A stretch of DNA of 64,000 nucleotides from Sporosarcina koreensis (GCF_000826145.2 NZ_LN651334.1:36507-100506); one strand, 5' to 3'; shown: positions 14,342-24,917, numbered from the stretch's first letter. The notes: a model not told the origin generated them from the letters alone. Numbers and translations: made by a program.

Positions 14342-16123
14342 TTGGGTTATCAAGCTTTCTACCGGGTGTACCGGCCTCAGACATTCGACGAGATGTCAGG
14401 ACAGCGGCATGTCAAACAGACACTTCAAAACGCTCTCCTCCACAACAAAACCACTCATGCCTATCTGTTTTCAGGACCCCGCGGCACCGGGAAGACGAGT
14501 GCCGCCAAGATCTTCGCGAAAGCGCTGAACTGTGAGAACGGGCCGGCCAAGGAACCGTGCAATGCGTGCGACACGTGCCGGACGATCACGGAAGGCTCGA
14601 ACACGGATGTCATCGAGTTTGACGCCGCCTCCAATTCCCGCGTGGAGGAGATGCGCGATATCATCGAAAAGGTTCGGTATGCGCCGGCCTCCTCCAAGTA
14701 CAAAGTCTACATCATCGATGAAGTGCATATGCTGTCCAACTCGGCGTTCAACGCGCTGTTGAAGACACTTGAGGAGCCGCCTGCCCATGCGGTGTTCATC
14801 CTCGCGACGACGGAACCGCACAAACTGCCGCTGACGATCATCTCCCGCTGCCAGCGGTTCGACTTCAAGCCGATCACCGCAGCGGAGATCACGGAGCGGA
14901 TGGCGTACGTGCTCGACGAAGCGGGTATTGAAGCTGACAACAGTGCCTTGAAAGTCATCGCGCAGGCAGCGTCAGGCGGGATGCGGGATGCGCTCAGCAT
15001 GCTCGACCAGGTCGTGTCGTTCAGCGGGGAGCGGGTGACGGCAGAAGAAGCCCTGCTCGTGACGGGCTCGGTCGGTGAGGACATCTTTTACGAGCTCGCT
15101 TGTGCCTTGCAGTCGAAAGACGCCGGCACCGCACTCACGCTGCTGAACCGGCTCATCGCAGAAGGCAAGGATGTCTCGCGGCTGGCGGAAGATCTGATCA
15201 CGTTCTTCCGGGATCTGCTGCTGCTGCATACGGCGCCGAACCTGACCGACCTGCTGGAAGCGATCTCCGGGGATGACCGGTTCGTTGCGCTCGCCGCGGA
15301 CTTCGATCCCGATCTGCTCTATGCGTATATCGATATACTAGGAGACACCCAGGCGGAGATGCGGTTTTCGAACCATGCGAAAGTGTACATCGAATCCGCG
15401 CTGCTGAAAATGATCCAGACGAAAGGTGCGGTGACCGGCGCCGCCGGAGCTGCTGCCGTCCCGGCTGAACTGGAACAGAAGATCGCGAGTCTCGAACGGC
15501 TCGTCGGCGACCTGCAGAAACAGCTCGCTGACGGGGTTCCGGCCGGGACGCCTGCGGCCCAGGCACCCGCCGCACGCAAGAACTCATCCAACAATGCCCG
15601 GGCGTACAAGATTCCGACGGGCAAAGTCCATCAGGTGCTGAGTGCTGCGACGAAGCAGGACATCCAGGTGATCCGGGAGGAATGGGCGCGCATGATGCAG
15701 ACGATGCAGCGGTCGCATTCGGCGCTCCTCGAAGAAACCGAACCGGTTGCGGCATCGGACAGCGCCTTTGTGTTAAAATTCAAATATGAAATTCACTGCC
15801 TGATGGCGTCCGAGAATGCGTCGCTCCGCTCGGGGCTTGCCGAGGCGCTGCGTCAGCAGACCGGCAAGGCCTATGACGTGGTCTATGTGCCAGAAGAAGG
15901 CTGGCTGAAAGTCAGGGAGGATTTCATCCGCAAGAACGGGCTGGCGAAACAGCCGTCTTCCGGGGAGTCCCGTCCTGAAGATGAGGGAGCATCTGCTGAA
16001 CCTGCAGGGCAGGAAGAGCTGCCTGCGTTCCTGGAAGGCGCGGAGCTGACGGAAGAGGACGGCCTCGTGTCCGAAGCGGAAAAACTGTTCGGCAAGGAAT
16101 TCATTACCGTCCATGACGAGTAA
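14342..16123 (+). CDS. dnaX: DNA polymerase III subunits gamma/tau
   Basis: The 593-residue clamp-loader ATPase tethers polymerase III cores and loads the sliding clamp. It has Walker A (GPRGTGKTSAAK, about residue 45), a four-cysteine zinc module (NCENGPAKEPCNACDTC), Walker B (YIIDEVHMLS) and the SRC sensor motif (IISRCQRFDFKP). A variable, Ala/Pro-rich tau C-terminal part follows from about residue 375. The start is TTG 14342 (MGYQAFYRVYRPQTF), which matches the B. subtilis N-terminus and follows aaagggga. The frame is open further upstream through the SRP RNA, but that part is not protein. It begins the dnaX-ybaB-recR operon. Confidence 0.95.
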   Translation: MGYQAFYRVYRPQTFDEMSGQRHVKQTLQNALLHNKTTHAYLFSGPRGTGKTSAAKIFAKALNCENGPAKEPCNACDTCRTITEGSNTDVIEFDAASNSRVEEMRDIIEKVRYAPASSKYKVYIIDEVHMLSNSAFNALLKTLEEPPAHAVFILATTEPHKLPLTIISRCQRFDFKPITAAEITERMAYVLDEAGIEADNSALKVIAQAASGGMRDALSMLDQVVSFSGERVTAEEALLVTGSVGEDIFYELACALQSKDAGTALTLLNRLIAEGKDVSRLAEDLITFFRDLLLLHTAPNLTDLLEAISGDDRFVALAADFDPDLLYAYIDILGDTQAEMRFSNHAKVYIESALLKMIQTKGAVTGAAGAAAVPAELEQKIASLERLVGDLQKQLADGVPAGTPAAQAPAARKNSSNNARAYKIPTGKVHQVLSAATKQDIQVIREEWARMMQTMQRSHSALLEETEPVAASDSAFVLKFKYEIHCLMASENASLRSGLAEALRQQTGKAYDVVYVPEEGWLKVREDFIRKNGLAKQPSSGESRPEDEGASAEPAGQEELPAFLEGAELTEEDGLVSEAEKLFGKEFITVHDE

Positions 16124-16147
16124 GACAACTGACAAGGAGGAATTCAC

Positions 16148-16468
16148 ATGCGTGGTATGGGAAATATGCAAGGTATGATGAAACAGATGCAGAAGATGCA
16201 GAAACAGATGGCGGAGGCTCAGGAGAAACTGGGGGACGAGCGCCTTGAAGGTACAGCTGGCGGCGGAATGGTGAAAGTCATCGTCTCCGGCGATAAGAAA
16301 GTCGTCGATGTCGTTGTCGATCCGTCCGTGATCGATCCGGAAGATGCGGAAATGCTGCAGGACCTGATTCTCGTGGCGACGAACAACGCGATGGAACAAG
16401 CGGATGAATTAACGAACTCCACTATGGGACAATTCACGAAAGGATTGAACCTGCCGGGGATGTTCTAG
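16148..16468 (+). CDS. ybaB: YbaB/EbfC family nucleoid-associated protein
   Basis: The 106-residue DNA-binding protein has a Met/Gln-rich N-terminus ([20 protein letters not shown]) and the conserved core [18 protein letters not shown] and [18 protein letters not shown]. Members form dimers that bind DNA without strict sequence preference, and the gene nearly always lies between dnaX and recR, as here. ATG 16148 follows aaggaggaatt. It lies 24 bases after dnaX and 11 bases before recR, so the three are co-transcribed. Confidence 0.95.
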   Translation: MRGMGNMQGMMKQMQKMQKQMAEAQEKLGDERLEGTAGGGMVKVIVSGDKKVVDVVVDPSVIDPEDAEMLQDLILVATNNAMEQADELTNSTMGQFTKGLNLPGMF

Positions 16469-16479
16469 GAGGCAGACCT

Positions 16480-17076
16480 ATGCATTATCCAGAACCGATC
16501 TCGAAACTGATCGACAGTTTTATGAAACTGCCAGGTATCGGCCCGAAAACCGCGGGCCGTCTGGCGTTTTTTGTGTTAAGCATGAAAGAGGACACCGTGC
16601 TCGACTTCGCGAAAGCGCTCGTCGATGCGAAGCGGAATCTTCGGTTCTGCAGTGTGTGCGGCCATATCACCGATATCGACCCGTGTCACATCTGCCAGGA
16701 TACGTCGCGCGACCGTTCGCTGATCTGCGTCGTACAGGATCCGAAAGACGTCATCGCCATGGAGAAGATGCGCGATTACAACGGGCTCTATCACGTACTG
16801 CACGGGGCGATCTCCCCGATGGACGGCATCGGCCCGGAGGATATCAACGTGCCCGACTTGCTGAAGCGCCTGCAGGATGACGAAGTGCAGGAGCTGATCC
16901 TCGCAACGAATCCAACCATCGAAGGGGAGGCGACCGCGATGTACATCTCCCGGCTCGTCAAGCCGTCGGGCATCACGACGACGCGGATCGCCCACGGCCT
17001 GCCGGTCGGCGGCGATCTGGAGTACGCGGACGAAGTGACCTTGTCAAAAGCGCTGGAAGGGCGGCGTGAACTGTGA
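16480..17076 (+). CDS. recR: Recombination protein RecR
   Basis: The 198-residue protein acts with RecO and RecF to load RecA at gaps. It shows the helix-hairpin-helix ([15 protein letters not shown]), a C4 zinc finger ([16 protein letters not shown]), a Toprim domain ([30 protein letters not shown]) and the C-terminal [20 protein letters not shown]. Length is typical. ATG 16480 follows taggaggcag. The stop overlaps the yaaL GTG start by four bases. Confidence 0.96.
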   Translation: MHYPEPISKLIDSFMKLPGIGPKTAGRLAFFVLSMKEDTVLDFAKALVDAKRNLRFCSVCGHITDIDPCHICQDTSRDRSLICVVQDPKDVIAMEKMRDYNGLYHVLHGAISPMDGIGPEDINVPDLLKRLQDDEVQELILATNPTIEGEATAMYISRLVKPSGITTTRIAHGLPVGGDLEYADEVTLSKALEGRREL

Positions 17077-17303
17077 GGCGGTCGGCCGGCCTGTTCCGCC
17101 GCAAGCACAAAATGAAGCGGGAGTACGATGACAAGCTGCGCACGCTTATGATGGAGACGCGCCAGGAATGGGAGCATGCGAAACAGATCGAGAAGTATGC
17201 CGATGACCTGGATGCGGAAGTGCTTATCCGGCGGAAAATCGCCGAATGCAGCCATTTCTATCTGTATAAAGAAGCCAAGCAGCGCAACCTCGGCCTGGAA
17301 TGA
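17073..17303 (+). CDS. yaaL: YaaL family protein (DUF2508)
   Basis: The 76-residue charged protein has no membrane segment ([50 protein letters not shown]). It is the small conserved protein found between recR and bofA in Bacillales. Its function is unknown. It starts at GTG 17073 inside the recR stop (GTGA), so translation is coupled. Length and sequence fit YaaL. Confidence 0.85.
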   Translation: MRRSAGLFRRKHKMKREYDDKLRTLMMETRQEWEHAKQIEKYADDLDAEVLIRRKIAECSHFYLYKEAKQRNLGLE

Positions 17304-17396
17304 CTGTGCACGCCTCTGCATATACTGGTGACGGGCTGAGTGGAGCGGAAGGCTCCGCTTCTGCTGAGATCCTGGACATGCAAAGGGGGAGTCTGC

Positions 17397-17660
17397 ATGA
17401 AAGCGGCGATCATTCTGGCGCTCGGTGTGCTGTTTCTTTTCATTCTGCGGCTGACCAAGCCTCAGCTGCAGCAGGCGGCTGAAAAGATATCGGTCTTCTG
17501 GTTCCGTATCGCCTTTTCGTTCCTGGTTTTGTTTTTACTGAATATCGCAGGAGGATTTGTCGGCCTGTATGTGCCGATCAATCTCGGATCAGGCCTGCTG
17601 CTCGCCATTCTCGGTCTGCCCGGGGCGGCGTCGCTGCTCGTGCTGGCCGTTTTCCTGTAA
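17397..17660 (+). CDS. bofA: Inhibitor of pro-sigma-K processing BofA
   Basis: The 87-residue membrane protein has hydrophobic segments at about residues 2-18, 28-50 and 60-86 and the conserved NIAGGFVGLYVPINLGSGLL region. In sporulating Bacillus, BofA holds the SpoIVFB protease inactive in the outer forespore membrane until the SpoIVB signal arrives. ATG 17397 follows aaggggga at six bases. Its presence supports a complete sporulation pathway. Confidence 0.9.
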   Translation: MKAAIILALGVLFLFILRLTKPQLQQAAEKISVFWFRIAFSFLVLFLLNIAGGFVGLYVPINLGSGLLLAILGLPGAASLLVLAVFL

Positions 17661-17687
17661 GGGCGGTGTACCGCCGACCGCAGTACT

Positions 17688-17716
17688 GCCAGCCGACTGT
17701 CGCGCTGGCTTTTTTA
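17688..17716 (+). terminator. Terminator after bofA
   Basis: GCCAGC (17688-17693) pairs with GCTGGC (17704-17709), followed by TTTTTT. Confidence 0.8.
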
Positions 17717-17751
17717 CATAGAAGACTACCAGTTTAGAAGGAGGATTCGAT

Positions 17752-19200
17752 ATGGATCAGCAAAAACGGCCGATCGTGGAAGCACTGGAAGCGTTCCAGG
17801 CGGCGGATCCGGTCTCGTTCCACGTGCCGGGTCACAAAACCGGCCGGCTGTCCGGACTGCCGGACGGCCTGCGTGCGGCGATGCGTTATGACGCCACCGA
17901 ACTGACGGGACTTGACGATCTGCACGCCCCGATCGGTGCCATCCGGGAAGCCGAAGAGCTGCTTGCAGACGCGTACGGGGCGGATCGCAGTTTCCTGCTC
18001 GTCAATGGTTCCACTGCAGGCAATCTCGCAATGGTCCGTGCTGTCTGCACACCCGGCGACGTGCTGCTCGTCCAGCGGAATGCCCACAAATCCGTGTTCC
18101 ATGCGGTTGAACTGGCAGGAGCCCAGGCGGTCTTCCTGAATCCCGAGTGGGACGGGATGACTTGTACCGCGGGAGCGGTCTCTGTCGACACGGTCCGGGA
18201 GGCGCTCGACCGGCATCCGGAAGCGAAAGGGATTTTTGTGACGTATCCGACCTATTACGGAACCGCCGGAGAGACCCTCTCCGACATCATTTCCTGTGCA
18301 CATGGGCACGGCATTCCGGTGCTCGCCGATGAAGCGCACGGCGCTCATCTGCTGGCGGGCCCGCCGTTTCCGCCGTCTGCCCTCGCGCTCGGTGCGGACG
18401 CAGTCGTACAGTCCGCGCACAAAACACTGAGTGCGATGACGCAAGGATCGTTCCTGCACGTGAATTCGAGCCTGGTCGACGCCGACCGGATCGCCCGCGG
18501 ACTGTCCATGCTGCAGACGAGCAGTCCATCTTATGTACTGCTCGCCTCACTCGACGATGCCCGTGCACGGATTGCGGCCTATTCGGAAGCGGACAAGCAC
18601 GCATTCCTCGAGTGGCGCCGGCAGTTCATCGACCGATGCCGGAAGCTGGCAAAACTCGACATCATCGAGCCGGACGATCCACTGAAAGTGCTCGTACGGC
18701 ACAAACACGTATCCGGGTATGCCCTGCAGCAGGCGCTTGAACAGCAGGGGATCTACACGGAACTCGCGGACGAGCGTCAGGTGCTGTTCATCCTGCCGCT
18801 GCTCACCGAAGGGGCGGACTATCCGGCCGAGCGGGTGGCAAGCGCACTTGCGAAAGCCATCCGGACGCTCGAATCCGAGGACGAAGAGAAGAAACCTGAA
18901 CCGGGGCCTGCGCTGCCGGCGGATCGTCCCGCTATCCGGATATCAGGCGGACCCGCCGGCAGTCCATCCGAATGGGTGCCTGTCGACGAGGCGGCAGGCC
19001 GTTCTGCTGCTGGAGCGATCATTCCGTATCCGCCAGGCATCCCGCTCATCCTGGAGGACGAACCGTTATCCGGTGAAACGATTGACACCGTCTGCCGGAT
19101 GGCGGCTTCGGGCGCCGCTTTCCAGGGAGCGGTGCGGACGAGCGATGGAAGGGTCGAATTCGAAGTGAAAACAGAACAGGGAGGCGACGGAAATGGCTGA
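17752..19200 (+). CDS. yaaO: Orn/Lys/Arg decarboxylase family protein YaaO
   Basis: The 482-residue PLP enzyme of fold type I has the N-terminal [24 protein letters not shown], the DEAHGAHLL aspartate-histidine pair and the PLP lysine in [14 protein letters not shown]-terminal domain follows from about residue 380. Family members decarboxylate lysine, arginine or ornithine; the substrate is not evident here. The gene precedes tmk as in B. subtilis and overlaps it by 8 bases. ATG 17752 follows aaggaggattcgat. Confidence 0.9.
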   Translation: MDQQKRPIVEALEAFQAADPVSFHVPGHKTGRLSGLPDGLRAAMRYDATELTGLDDLHAPIGAIREAEELLADAYGADRSFLLVNGSTAGNLAMVRAVCTPGDVLLVQRNAHKSVFHAVELAGAQAVFLNPEWDGMTCTAGAVSVDTVREALDRHPEAKGIFVTYPTYYGTAGETLSDIISCAHGHGIPVLADEAHGAHLLAGPPFPPSALALGADAVVQSAHKTLSAMTQGSFLHVNSSLVDADRIARGLSMLQTSSPSYVLLASLDDARARIAAYSEADKHAFLEWRRQFIDRCRKLAKLDIIEPDDPLKVLVRHKHVSGYALQQALEQQGIYTELADERQVLFILPLLTEGADYPAERVASALAKAIRTLESEDEEKKPEPGPALPADRPAIRISGGPAGSPSEWVPVDEAAGRSAAGAIIPYPPGIPLILEDEPLSGETIDTVCRMAASGAAFQGAVRTSDGRVEFEVKTEQGGDGNG

Positions 19201-19822
19201 CGGCGTATTCATATCATTCGAAGGTCCGGAAGGCGCTGGCAAAACGACGGTGATCCGCGAGATCCACAGGCGGCTGACGGAAGAAGGACGGGCTGTCGTG
19301 CTGACACGGGAGCCGGGCGGCATCCGGATCGCAGAGAAGATCCGGAGCATCATCCTGGATAACGACCATGCAGAGATGGACGGACGGACGGAAGCGCTGC
19401 TGTATGCGGCTGCGCGCCGCCAGCACCTCGTCGAAAAAGTGCTGCCGGCCCTTGCACAAGGGGCGATTGTGCTGTGCGACCGGTTCGTCGACAGTTCGCT
19501 TGCGTACCAAGGCTACGCCCGCGGTCTCGGTATCGATCAAGTGCTCGCCATCAACGAGTTCGCCATCCAGGGGATCATGCCCGACCATACGATCTTCTTT
19601 GACATCCCCCCCACGGCAGGGCTTGCCCGGATTGCCGCAAACAGCAATCGGGAACAGAACCGGCTGGACAATGAGACACTTGCGTTCCATGAATCCGTCT
19701 ATGAAGGCTACCGTCTCGTCCGCGAGCGGTTTTCGGATCGGATCACTGCAGTGGATGCGTCGGAATCATTGGAAACCGTTACGGAGACTGTATGGGGGCA
19801 GATTGCATCATTCATATCCTGA
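19193..19822 (+). CDS. tmk: Thymidylate kinase
   Basis: The 209-residue kinase converts dTMP to dTDP with ATP. It shows the P-loop [13 protein letters not shown], the DR(F/Y) motif in [20 protein letters not shown] and the LID region around [19 protein letters not shown] 19193 lies within the end of yaaO and follows gggaggcgac. The gene feeds DNA synthesis next to dnaX and holB. Confidence 0.96.
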   Translation: MADGVFISFEGPEGAGKTTVIREIHRRLTEEGRAVVLTREPGGIRIAEKIRSIILDNDHAEMDGRTEALLYAAARRQHLVEKVLPALAQGAIVLCDRFVDSSLAYQGYARGLGIDQVLAINEFAIQGIMPDHTIFFDIPPTAGLARIAANSNREQNRLDNETLAFHESVYEGYRLVRERFSDRITAVDASESLETVTETVWGQIASFIS

Positions 19823-19842
19823 GCCATTTCATGGTATACTAA

Positions 19843-20199
<357 letters not shown>

Positions 20200-20220
20200 T
20201 GACGCTCGGAGTGAACGCAT

Positions 20221-20661
20221 ATGAAAGTGAATAATGAGGTCCGGACGGGTCTCGATAAACTGAGGAACGATCCGCTGAAAGCGCCGCAGGGCGGGGACCG
20301 GTTCGGCCAGATGGTGCAGAAACAGGAATCCCGCCTGCATGGTGAGCAGATCACCCGCCTGCTCGGTGACATTTCATCGGCAGGCGATCGGCTGGCCCGT
20401 TCTCGGAACTTGCGCGACATGGCGAAATTCAAAATGCTTGTGAAACGGTTCTTGAAAGAGTCCGTCGAAGGCGGTCTCGGCTTGAAACAGTCCCATACAT
20501 GGAACCAGTTCGGCGAAGGGCGCCGGCTCAAACTGGTGGAAACGATCGATCAGAAACTGGTCGAACTGGCGGAACAGCTCTTGCAGGATGAGGAATCGTC
20601 CGTCGATCTCCTTGCCAGAATCGGGGAAATCAAAGGACTGCTCATCAACCTATATACATGA
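20221..20661 (+). CDS. yaaR: YaaR family protein (DUF327)
   Basis: The 146-residue, mostly helical cytoplasmic protein lies at the position of B. subtilis yaaR, between darA and holB. Recognisable stretches are LLGDISSAGDRLARSRNLRD, FKMLVKRFLKESVEGGLGLK and the C-terminal LARIGEIKGLLINLYT. The function is unknown. It ends one base before a terminator-like hairpin that separates it from holB. Confidence 0.88.
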   Translation: MKVNNEVRTGLDKLRNDPLKAPQGGDRFGQMVQKQESRLHGEQITRLLGDISSAGDRLARSRNLRDMAKFKMLVKRFLKESVEGGLGLKQSHTWNQFGEGRRLKLVETIDQKLVELAEQLLQDEESSVDLLARIGEIKGLLINLYT

Positions 20662-20697
20662 GGGCGTTTTCTGCAGTTACGGGAAAACGCCTTTTTC
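20662..20697 (+). terminator. Intrinsic terminator between yaaR and holB
   Basis: GGCGTTTTC pairs with GAAAACGCC around a 10-base loop and is followed by TTTTT. It may only attenuate transcription, since no strong promoter is visible before holB. Confidence 0.75.
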
Positions 20698-20716
20698 AAC
20701 GAAAGGGGGCAGCGGG

Positions 20717-21724
20717 ATGGACCAGCAGCCTGCACAGCGTTTACAGACAGAACAGCCGCGGATTGCTGCAACCTTGCGTGCTGCCTTCCGCAATAACCGG
20801 ATTGCACATGCTTATATTTTCGACGGTGAAACGGGGGTTGGAAAGAAAAACGCCGCCCTGTACTTTGCACAGCTGCTGCTTTGTGAGAATCCTGTCGAAA
20901 ATGTTCCATGTGAAACATGCCGGGCGTGCAAACGTGTCGAATCGGGGAATCATCCGAACATACTGACCGTCGAGCCGGATGGCCAGGACATCAAAAAGGA
21001 TCAGATGACACAGCTGCTGAACGTCATGACGAAGAAAGGCTACGAAAGCGGGCGACGCATCTACATCATCGAGCAGGCGCACCGGCTGAATACCGCTGCC
21101 GCCAATGCGCTGCTGAAATTCCTGGAGGAACCGGATGGCGACATTACAGCCATCCTGCTGACGGATGCCTATCATATGATGCTGCCGACCATTCAGTCGC
21201 GCTGTCAGCGGATATCCTTCCTGCCTCCCCAGCGCGAACAGATCATCCAGATGCTGACAGAGGAAGGGATTTCCCCTTCGCTTGCAGCGACGGTAACCTG
21301 CCTGACAGCAGACAGAAGCCGGGCAGCCGAACTGGCCGCAGATGAGCAGTTTGTCAATCTGCGAAAGACAGTGGTAAAATTAGTGCAGGCCATCGATCTG
21401 CATGTGACCGATGCGCTGATGCTGATCCAGACCGAGTGGGGTCCCTTCCTGAAAGAGAAGGACGACACCGAGACAGGCCTGGACTTGCTTCTCTATATGT
21501 ACCGTGATATCGTGGCGAAGAAAGCGGGATTGACCGCAATAGCCGCCTATCCGGATCTGGAGGAGTTCACTGCCGGTCTTGCCATGAAACTGACCTATGA
21601 GCAGCTGGCCGCCAATCTGGAAGCGATATTGCAGGCGAAAAAACAATTGCATCGCAATATGCACCGAACGCTTTTATTGGAACAACTGGTGCTTAGTATG
21701 CAGGAGGGGTTATCCGTTGTATAA
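20717..21724 (+). CDS. holB: DNA polymerase III subunit delta prime
   Basis: The 335-residue clamp-loader subunit resembles DnaX but has a degenerate P-loop (FDGETGVGKKNAALYFAQLL) and a zinc-binding cysteine set (CENPVENVPCETCRACKR). It also has IIEQAHRLNTAAANALLKFL and the SRC motif (IQSRCQRISFLP). ATG 20717 lies seven bases after gaaaggggg. The frame is open further upstream, but that part overlaps yaaR and the hairpin. It overlaps the ricT start by 8 bases. Confidence 0.94.
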   Translation: MDQQPAQRLQTEQPRIAATLRAAFRNNRIAHAYIFDGETGVGKKNAALYFAQLLLCENPVENVPCETCRACKRVESGNHPNILTVEPDGQDIKKDQMTQLLNVMTKKGYESGRRIYIIEQAHRLNTAAANALLKFLEEPDGDITAILLTDAYHMMLPTIQSRCQRISFLPPQREQIIQMLTEEGISPSLAATVTCLTADRSRAAELAADEQFVNLRKTVVKLVQAIDLHVTDALMLIQTEWGPFLKEKDDTETGLDLLLYMYRDIVAKKAGLTAIAAYPDLEEFTAGLAMKLTYEQLAANLEAILQAKKQLHRNMHRTLLLEQLVLSMQEGLSVV

Positions 21725-22535
21725 CGTAGCAGGAATCCGCTTTAAAAAAGCGGGTAAAATACAGTATTTCGACCCTATGGCTTATGAGCTGAAGGCAGAT
21801 GATTATGTAATCGTCGAGTCTGCCCGCGGCACGGAATTCGGCAAAGTCGTCAACGTCCGGGAAGGGGTGGATGCCGCCGACCTGGTCCTGCCTCTGAAGA
21901 AAGTGATCCGGCCGGCAAGCCCGGAAGATCTGGAGCAGGTGAACGAGAACCGGCTTGACGCCGAGAAAGCGTTTGATACGTGTGTGAAGAAAGTCCGCGA
22001 GCATAAGCTGGACATGAAAGTGGTCGATGTGGAGTACACGTTCGACCGCAATAAAGTGATCTTCTATTTCACGGCGGAAGGACGAGTCGATTTCCGGAAT
22101 TTAGTGAAAGACTTGGCGTCCATCTTCAGGACACGCATCGAACTCCGTCAGATCGGTGTGCGGGACGAAGCGAAAATGCTAGGCGGAATCGGTCCTTGCG
22201 GCAGGATGCTCTGCTGCTCGACGTTCCTCGGGGATTTCGAACCGGTCTCCATCAAAATGGCGAAGGACCAGAACTTGTCCCTCAACCCATCCAAGATTTC
22301 GGGATTGTGCGGCCGCCTCATGTGCTGCCTGAAATATGAGAACGATGAGTATGAGGAAGCGAAAGCCCTGATGCCCGACATCGGTTCACGTATCGAGACG
22401 CCCGACGGACCGGGCAAAGTGGTCGGCCTGAACTTGCTGGAACGCCTGCTGAAAGTCAGGCTGCAGGATCAGGACCAGACACTGGAATATGCGTGGGAAG
22501 AACTTTCGAAGAGGGCGGGACAGCCCGTCAATTGA
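21717..22535 (+). CDS. ricT: RicT (YaaT), PSP1-domain regulator of RNase Y
   Basis: The 272-residue protein has a PSP1 domain and clustered cysteines (GGIGPCGRMLCCSTFLGDFE, SGLCGRLMCCLKYE). In B. subtilis RicT joins RicA and RicF in an iron-sulfur complex that steers RNase Y in mRNA maturation and also affects sporulation and competence. The start is TTG 21717 (MYNVAGIRFKKAGKIQYFDP), which matches the B. subtilis start and follows aggagggg. It overlaps the end of holB. Confidence 0.94.
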   Translation: MYNVAGIRFKKAGKIQYFDPMAYELKADDYVIVESARGTEFGKVVNVREGVDAADLVLPLKKVIRPASPEDLEQVNENRLDAEKAFDTCVKKVREHKLDMKVVDVEYTFDRNKVIFYFTAEGRVDFRNLVKDLASIFRTRIELRQIGVRDEAKMLGGIGPCGRMLCCSTFLGDFEPVSIKMAKDQNLSLNPSKISGLCGRLMCCLKYENDEYEEAKALMPDIGSRIETPDGPGKVVGLNLLERLLKVRLQDQDQTLEYAWEELSKRAGQPVN

Positions 22536-22556
22536 TGAAGCGGTGAGGTGAAAAAG

Positions 22557-22916
22557 TTGAAAGAAGGGAACTTTCTCGACAAGGTAATCGAATACGAACA
22601 GCAACTCGACTCCATGCACAAGCAATTCCGGGAAATCATCGGTTTTGTTGCCAAGATGACAGAAGAGAACCATTCACTTCAACTTGAAAATCATCATCTG
22701 CGTACGCGGCTGAACGAACTCGACCTGGAGGCGAAAGCGGCAGCTGACAAGAAACAGTCCGAGCGGCTCCAGCGGGCGGATGTGGGCGAAGGGGTCGATA
22801 ACCTCGCCCGCCTCTATAACGAAGGGTTCCATGTGTGCAATGTCCATTACGGCAGCACGCGCAAAGGGGAAGACTGCCTGTTCTGCCTGTCGTTTTTAAG
22901 TAAACAGAATCTGTAA
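22557..22916 (+). CDS. yabA: Replication initiation control protein YabA
   Basis: The 119-residue protein has an N-terminal coiled coil ([36 protein letters not shown]). Its C-terminal zinc module has HVCNVHYG and CLFCLSFL. YabA binds DnaA and the sliding clamp and limits re-initiation. TTG 22557 is preferred, because gaggtg lies just upstream and the length equals that of B. subtilis YabA. GTG 22548 would overlap the ribosome binding site. It starts 22 bases after ricT. Confidence 0.92.
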   Translation: MKEGNFLDKVIEYEQQLDSMHKQFREIIGFVAKMTEENHSLQLENHHLRTRLNELDLEAKAAADKKQSERLQRADVGEGVDNLARLYNEGFHVCNVHYGSTRKGEDCLFCLSFLSKQNL

Positions 22917-22921
22917 CAGAG

Positions 22922-22957
22922 AACCGATCCCTACAACCCATAGGAATCGGTTTTTCT
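22922..22957 (+). terminator. Terminator after yabA
   Basis: AACCGATCC pairs with GGAATCGGTT at 22922-22953 with one bulged base, followed by TTTTC. Confidence 0.7.
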
Positions 22958-22984
22958 TTATCATCATCGAGTGAGGAGTCCATT

Positions 22985-23758
22985 ATGGAAACAAATTTAC
23001 TGCGGGGCGATGAGCGCCTCGATTATTTGCTGGCGGAGGACTTGCGGATCATCCAAAGCCCGTCCGTGTTCTCGTTTTCCCTGGATGCGGTGCTGCTGGC
23101 GCGTTTTGCATACATGCCCATCCGGAAAGGGAAGGTCGTGGATCTATGTGCGGGCAACGGGGCGATCCCGTTGTTTCTGAGTGCCCGGACGAACGCCCAT
23201 ATCACGGCTGTCGAACTGCAGGAACAGCTTGCGGATATGGCGGAACGCAGTATCGCCTTCAATGGGCTCAGCGGACAGATCGGCGTCATGTGTGACGATG
23301 TGATCGGCATTGCCGCGAAGATCGGCTATGAGAAGTACGATACCGTTACGTGCAATCCGCCCTATTTCAAGGCCCATGAAAAGAGTGAGCAGAATTTGAA
23401 GGAACCGCTGACGATCGCCCGGCACGAGGTGAAGCTGACGCTGGAGCAGGCGGTACGATCGGCGAGTGAGCTGCTGAAACAGGGCGGGAAGGCGGCATTC
23501 GTCCACCGGCCGGGCCGGCTGCTGGATATCGTCACGGCCATGCGGGCGAACCGGCTGGAACCGAAACGGATCCGGTTTGTCTATCCGAAGGAAGGGAAAG
23601 AGGCGAACACTCTGCTGATCGAGGGCACGAAAGACGGGAAGCCTGATTTGAAGATCCTGCCGCCGCTGATCGTCTATCAGGCGGACGGTACGTATACGGA
23701 GGAAGTGAGGGAGCTGCTGTATGGAGCCGAAGACGGGCCATCTGTTCTACGTCCTTGA
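22985..23758 (+). CDS. trmN6: tRNA1(Val) adenine-37 N6-methyltransferase (TrmN6/YabB)
   Basis: The 257-residue class I methyltransferase has a SAM-binding motif ([18 protein letters not shown]) and the N6-adenine signature NPPY ([15 protein letters not shown]). It would methylate A37 of tRNA-Val. ATG 22985 follows gaggag. Its 3' end overlaps yazA by 38 bases. Confidence 0.9.
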   Translation: METNLLRGDERLDYLLAEDLRIIQSPSVFSFSLDAVLLARFAYMPIRKGKVVDLCAGNGAIPLFLSARTNAHITAVELQEQLADMAERSIAFNGLSGQIGVMCDDVIGIAAKIGYEKYDTVTCNPPYFKAHEKSEQNLKEPLTIARHEVKLTLEQAVRSASELLKQGGKAAFVHRPGRLLDIVTAMRANRLEPKRIRFVYPKEGKEANTLLIEGTKDGKPDLKILPPLIVYQADGTYTEEVRELLYGAEDGPSVLRP

Positions 23759-23990
23759 ATGCAGCGATGGCTCCTATTACGGCGGCTATACAACAGATCT
23801 TAACCGTCGGGTGGATCTGCACAATGCAGGGAAAGGCGCAAAATACACGAGGGCGAAAGGTCCCGTCCGCTGCATCCATTCCGAGCCGTTCACAACGAAG
23901 CGGGAGGCCATGCAGGCGGAATACCGGTTCAAACAGCTTACCCGGGCCGCCAAAGAGCGGTATTTACGACAACAGGAGGCGGAGCAATGA
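23721..23990 (+). CDS. yazA: GIY-YIG nuclease superfamily protein YazA
   Basis: The 89-residue single-domain GIY-YIG protein reads [20 protein letters not shown], the arginine in [19 protein letters not shown] and the glutamate in [13 protein letters not shown]. The first signature tyrosines are partly replaced (SYYGGYT), as in many UPF0213 members. The substrate is unknown. It overlaps trmN6 by 38 bases and rsmI by four (ATGA), so the three are co-translated. Confidence 0.88.
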   Translation: MEPKTGHLFYVLECSDGSYYGGYTTDLNRRVDLHNAGKGAKYTRAKGPVRCIHSEPFTTKREAMQAEYRFKQLTRAAKERYLRQQEAEQ

Positions 23991-24859
23991 TCACACAAAA
24001 AAGTGCCGAGGCTGCCGGCGGGGTGCTCTACCTGGTCGGAACGCCGATCGGCAATCTGGAAGACATGAGCTACCGCGCGATCCGCATTCTGCAGGAAGCG
24101 GACCTGATTGCAGCGGAGGATACACGGAACACCGTCAAGCTGTCGAACCATTTCAAGATCGATACGCCGTTCATGAGCTATCACGAGCACAATCTCGAAG
24201 CCGGCGGACGCAAGATCTTGGACCTGCTGACGGACGGGAAGACGGTCGCCCTCGTCAGTGATGCCGGCATGCCGTGCATCTCGGATCCGGGAGCGGACAT
24301 CGCTGAAAAGGCGATTGCGGCAGGAATTGCTGTCGTTCCGGTGCCTGGTCCGAATGCAGCGATCAGCGCACTGGTCGCATCCGGGCTGCCGTCACAGCCG
24401 TTCCTGTTCTTCGGCTTCCTGGACCGGCAAAAGAAGAAACGCCGTCAGCAACTGGACCTGCTGGCCCGCCGGCAGGAGACGCTGCTGTTCTACGAAGCGC
24501 CCCACCGTCTGAAAGAGACGCTGCGTGCCCTGTCCGAGCAATTTGGCGCAGACCGGCGCATCACACTGGCCCGCGAGCTGACGAAACGCTATGAGGAATT
24601 CATCCGGGGGACGGTTGAAGAGGTTCTCCAATGGGCAGAATCGACAGAGATCCGCGGAGAATTCTGCCTGGTTGTCGAAGGTGCCGGAGAACTGGAAGAG
24701 CAGGCCGCAGACGCCTGGTGGACCGGACTGTCAGCGGCTGAGCACGTCACCCGTCTCATGGAAGAGGAAGGGTGTTCCTCCAAGGAGGCTATCAAGAAAG
24801 CAGCGGCAGACCGTGGAATGAGCAAGCGGGATGTCTATCAGGCGTATCATGTCGAATGA
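23987..24859 (+). CDS. rsmI: 16S rRNA (cytidine-1402 2'-O)-methyltransferase RsmI
   Basis: The 290-residue SAM enzyme of the tetrapyrrole-methylase fold shows LVGTPIGNLEDMSYRAI, AEDTRNTVKLSNHF, VSDAGMPCISDPGA and VPGPNAAISALVASGLP. It adds the 2'-O-methyl of C1402 in 16S rRNA, beside the N4-methyl made by RsmH. ATG 23987 overlaps the yazA stop. It is the last gene before the bidirectional hairpin facing abrB. Confidence 0.95.
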   Translation: MITQKSAEAAGGVLYLVGTPIGNLEDMSYRAIRILQEADLIAAEDTRNTVKLSNHFKIDTPFMSYHEHNLEAGGRKILDLLTDGKTVALVSDAGMPCISDPGADIAEKAIAAGIAVVPVPGPNAAISALVASGLPSQPFLFFGFLDRQKKKRRQQLDLLARRQETLLFYEAPHRLKETLRALSEQFGADRRITLARELTKRYEEFIRGTVEEVLQWAESTEIRGEFCLVVEGAGELEEQAADAWWTGLSAAEHVTRLMEEEGCSSKEAIKKAAADRGMSKRDVYQAYHVE

Positions 24860-24861
24860 AA

Positions 24862-24897
24862 AAAACACTTATTTCCCGTAATAAGGAAATAAGTGTT
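24862..24897. terminator. Bidirectional terminator between rsmI and abrB
   Basis: AACACTTATTTCC pairs with GGAAATAAGTGTT around a 7-9-base loop and is flanked by A's and T's, so it serves the convergent genes on both sides. Confidence 0.85.
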
Positions 24898-24917
24898 ATG
24901 TAAATAAAAGTATTAAA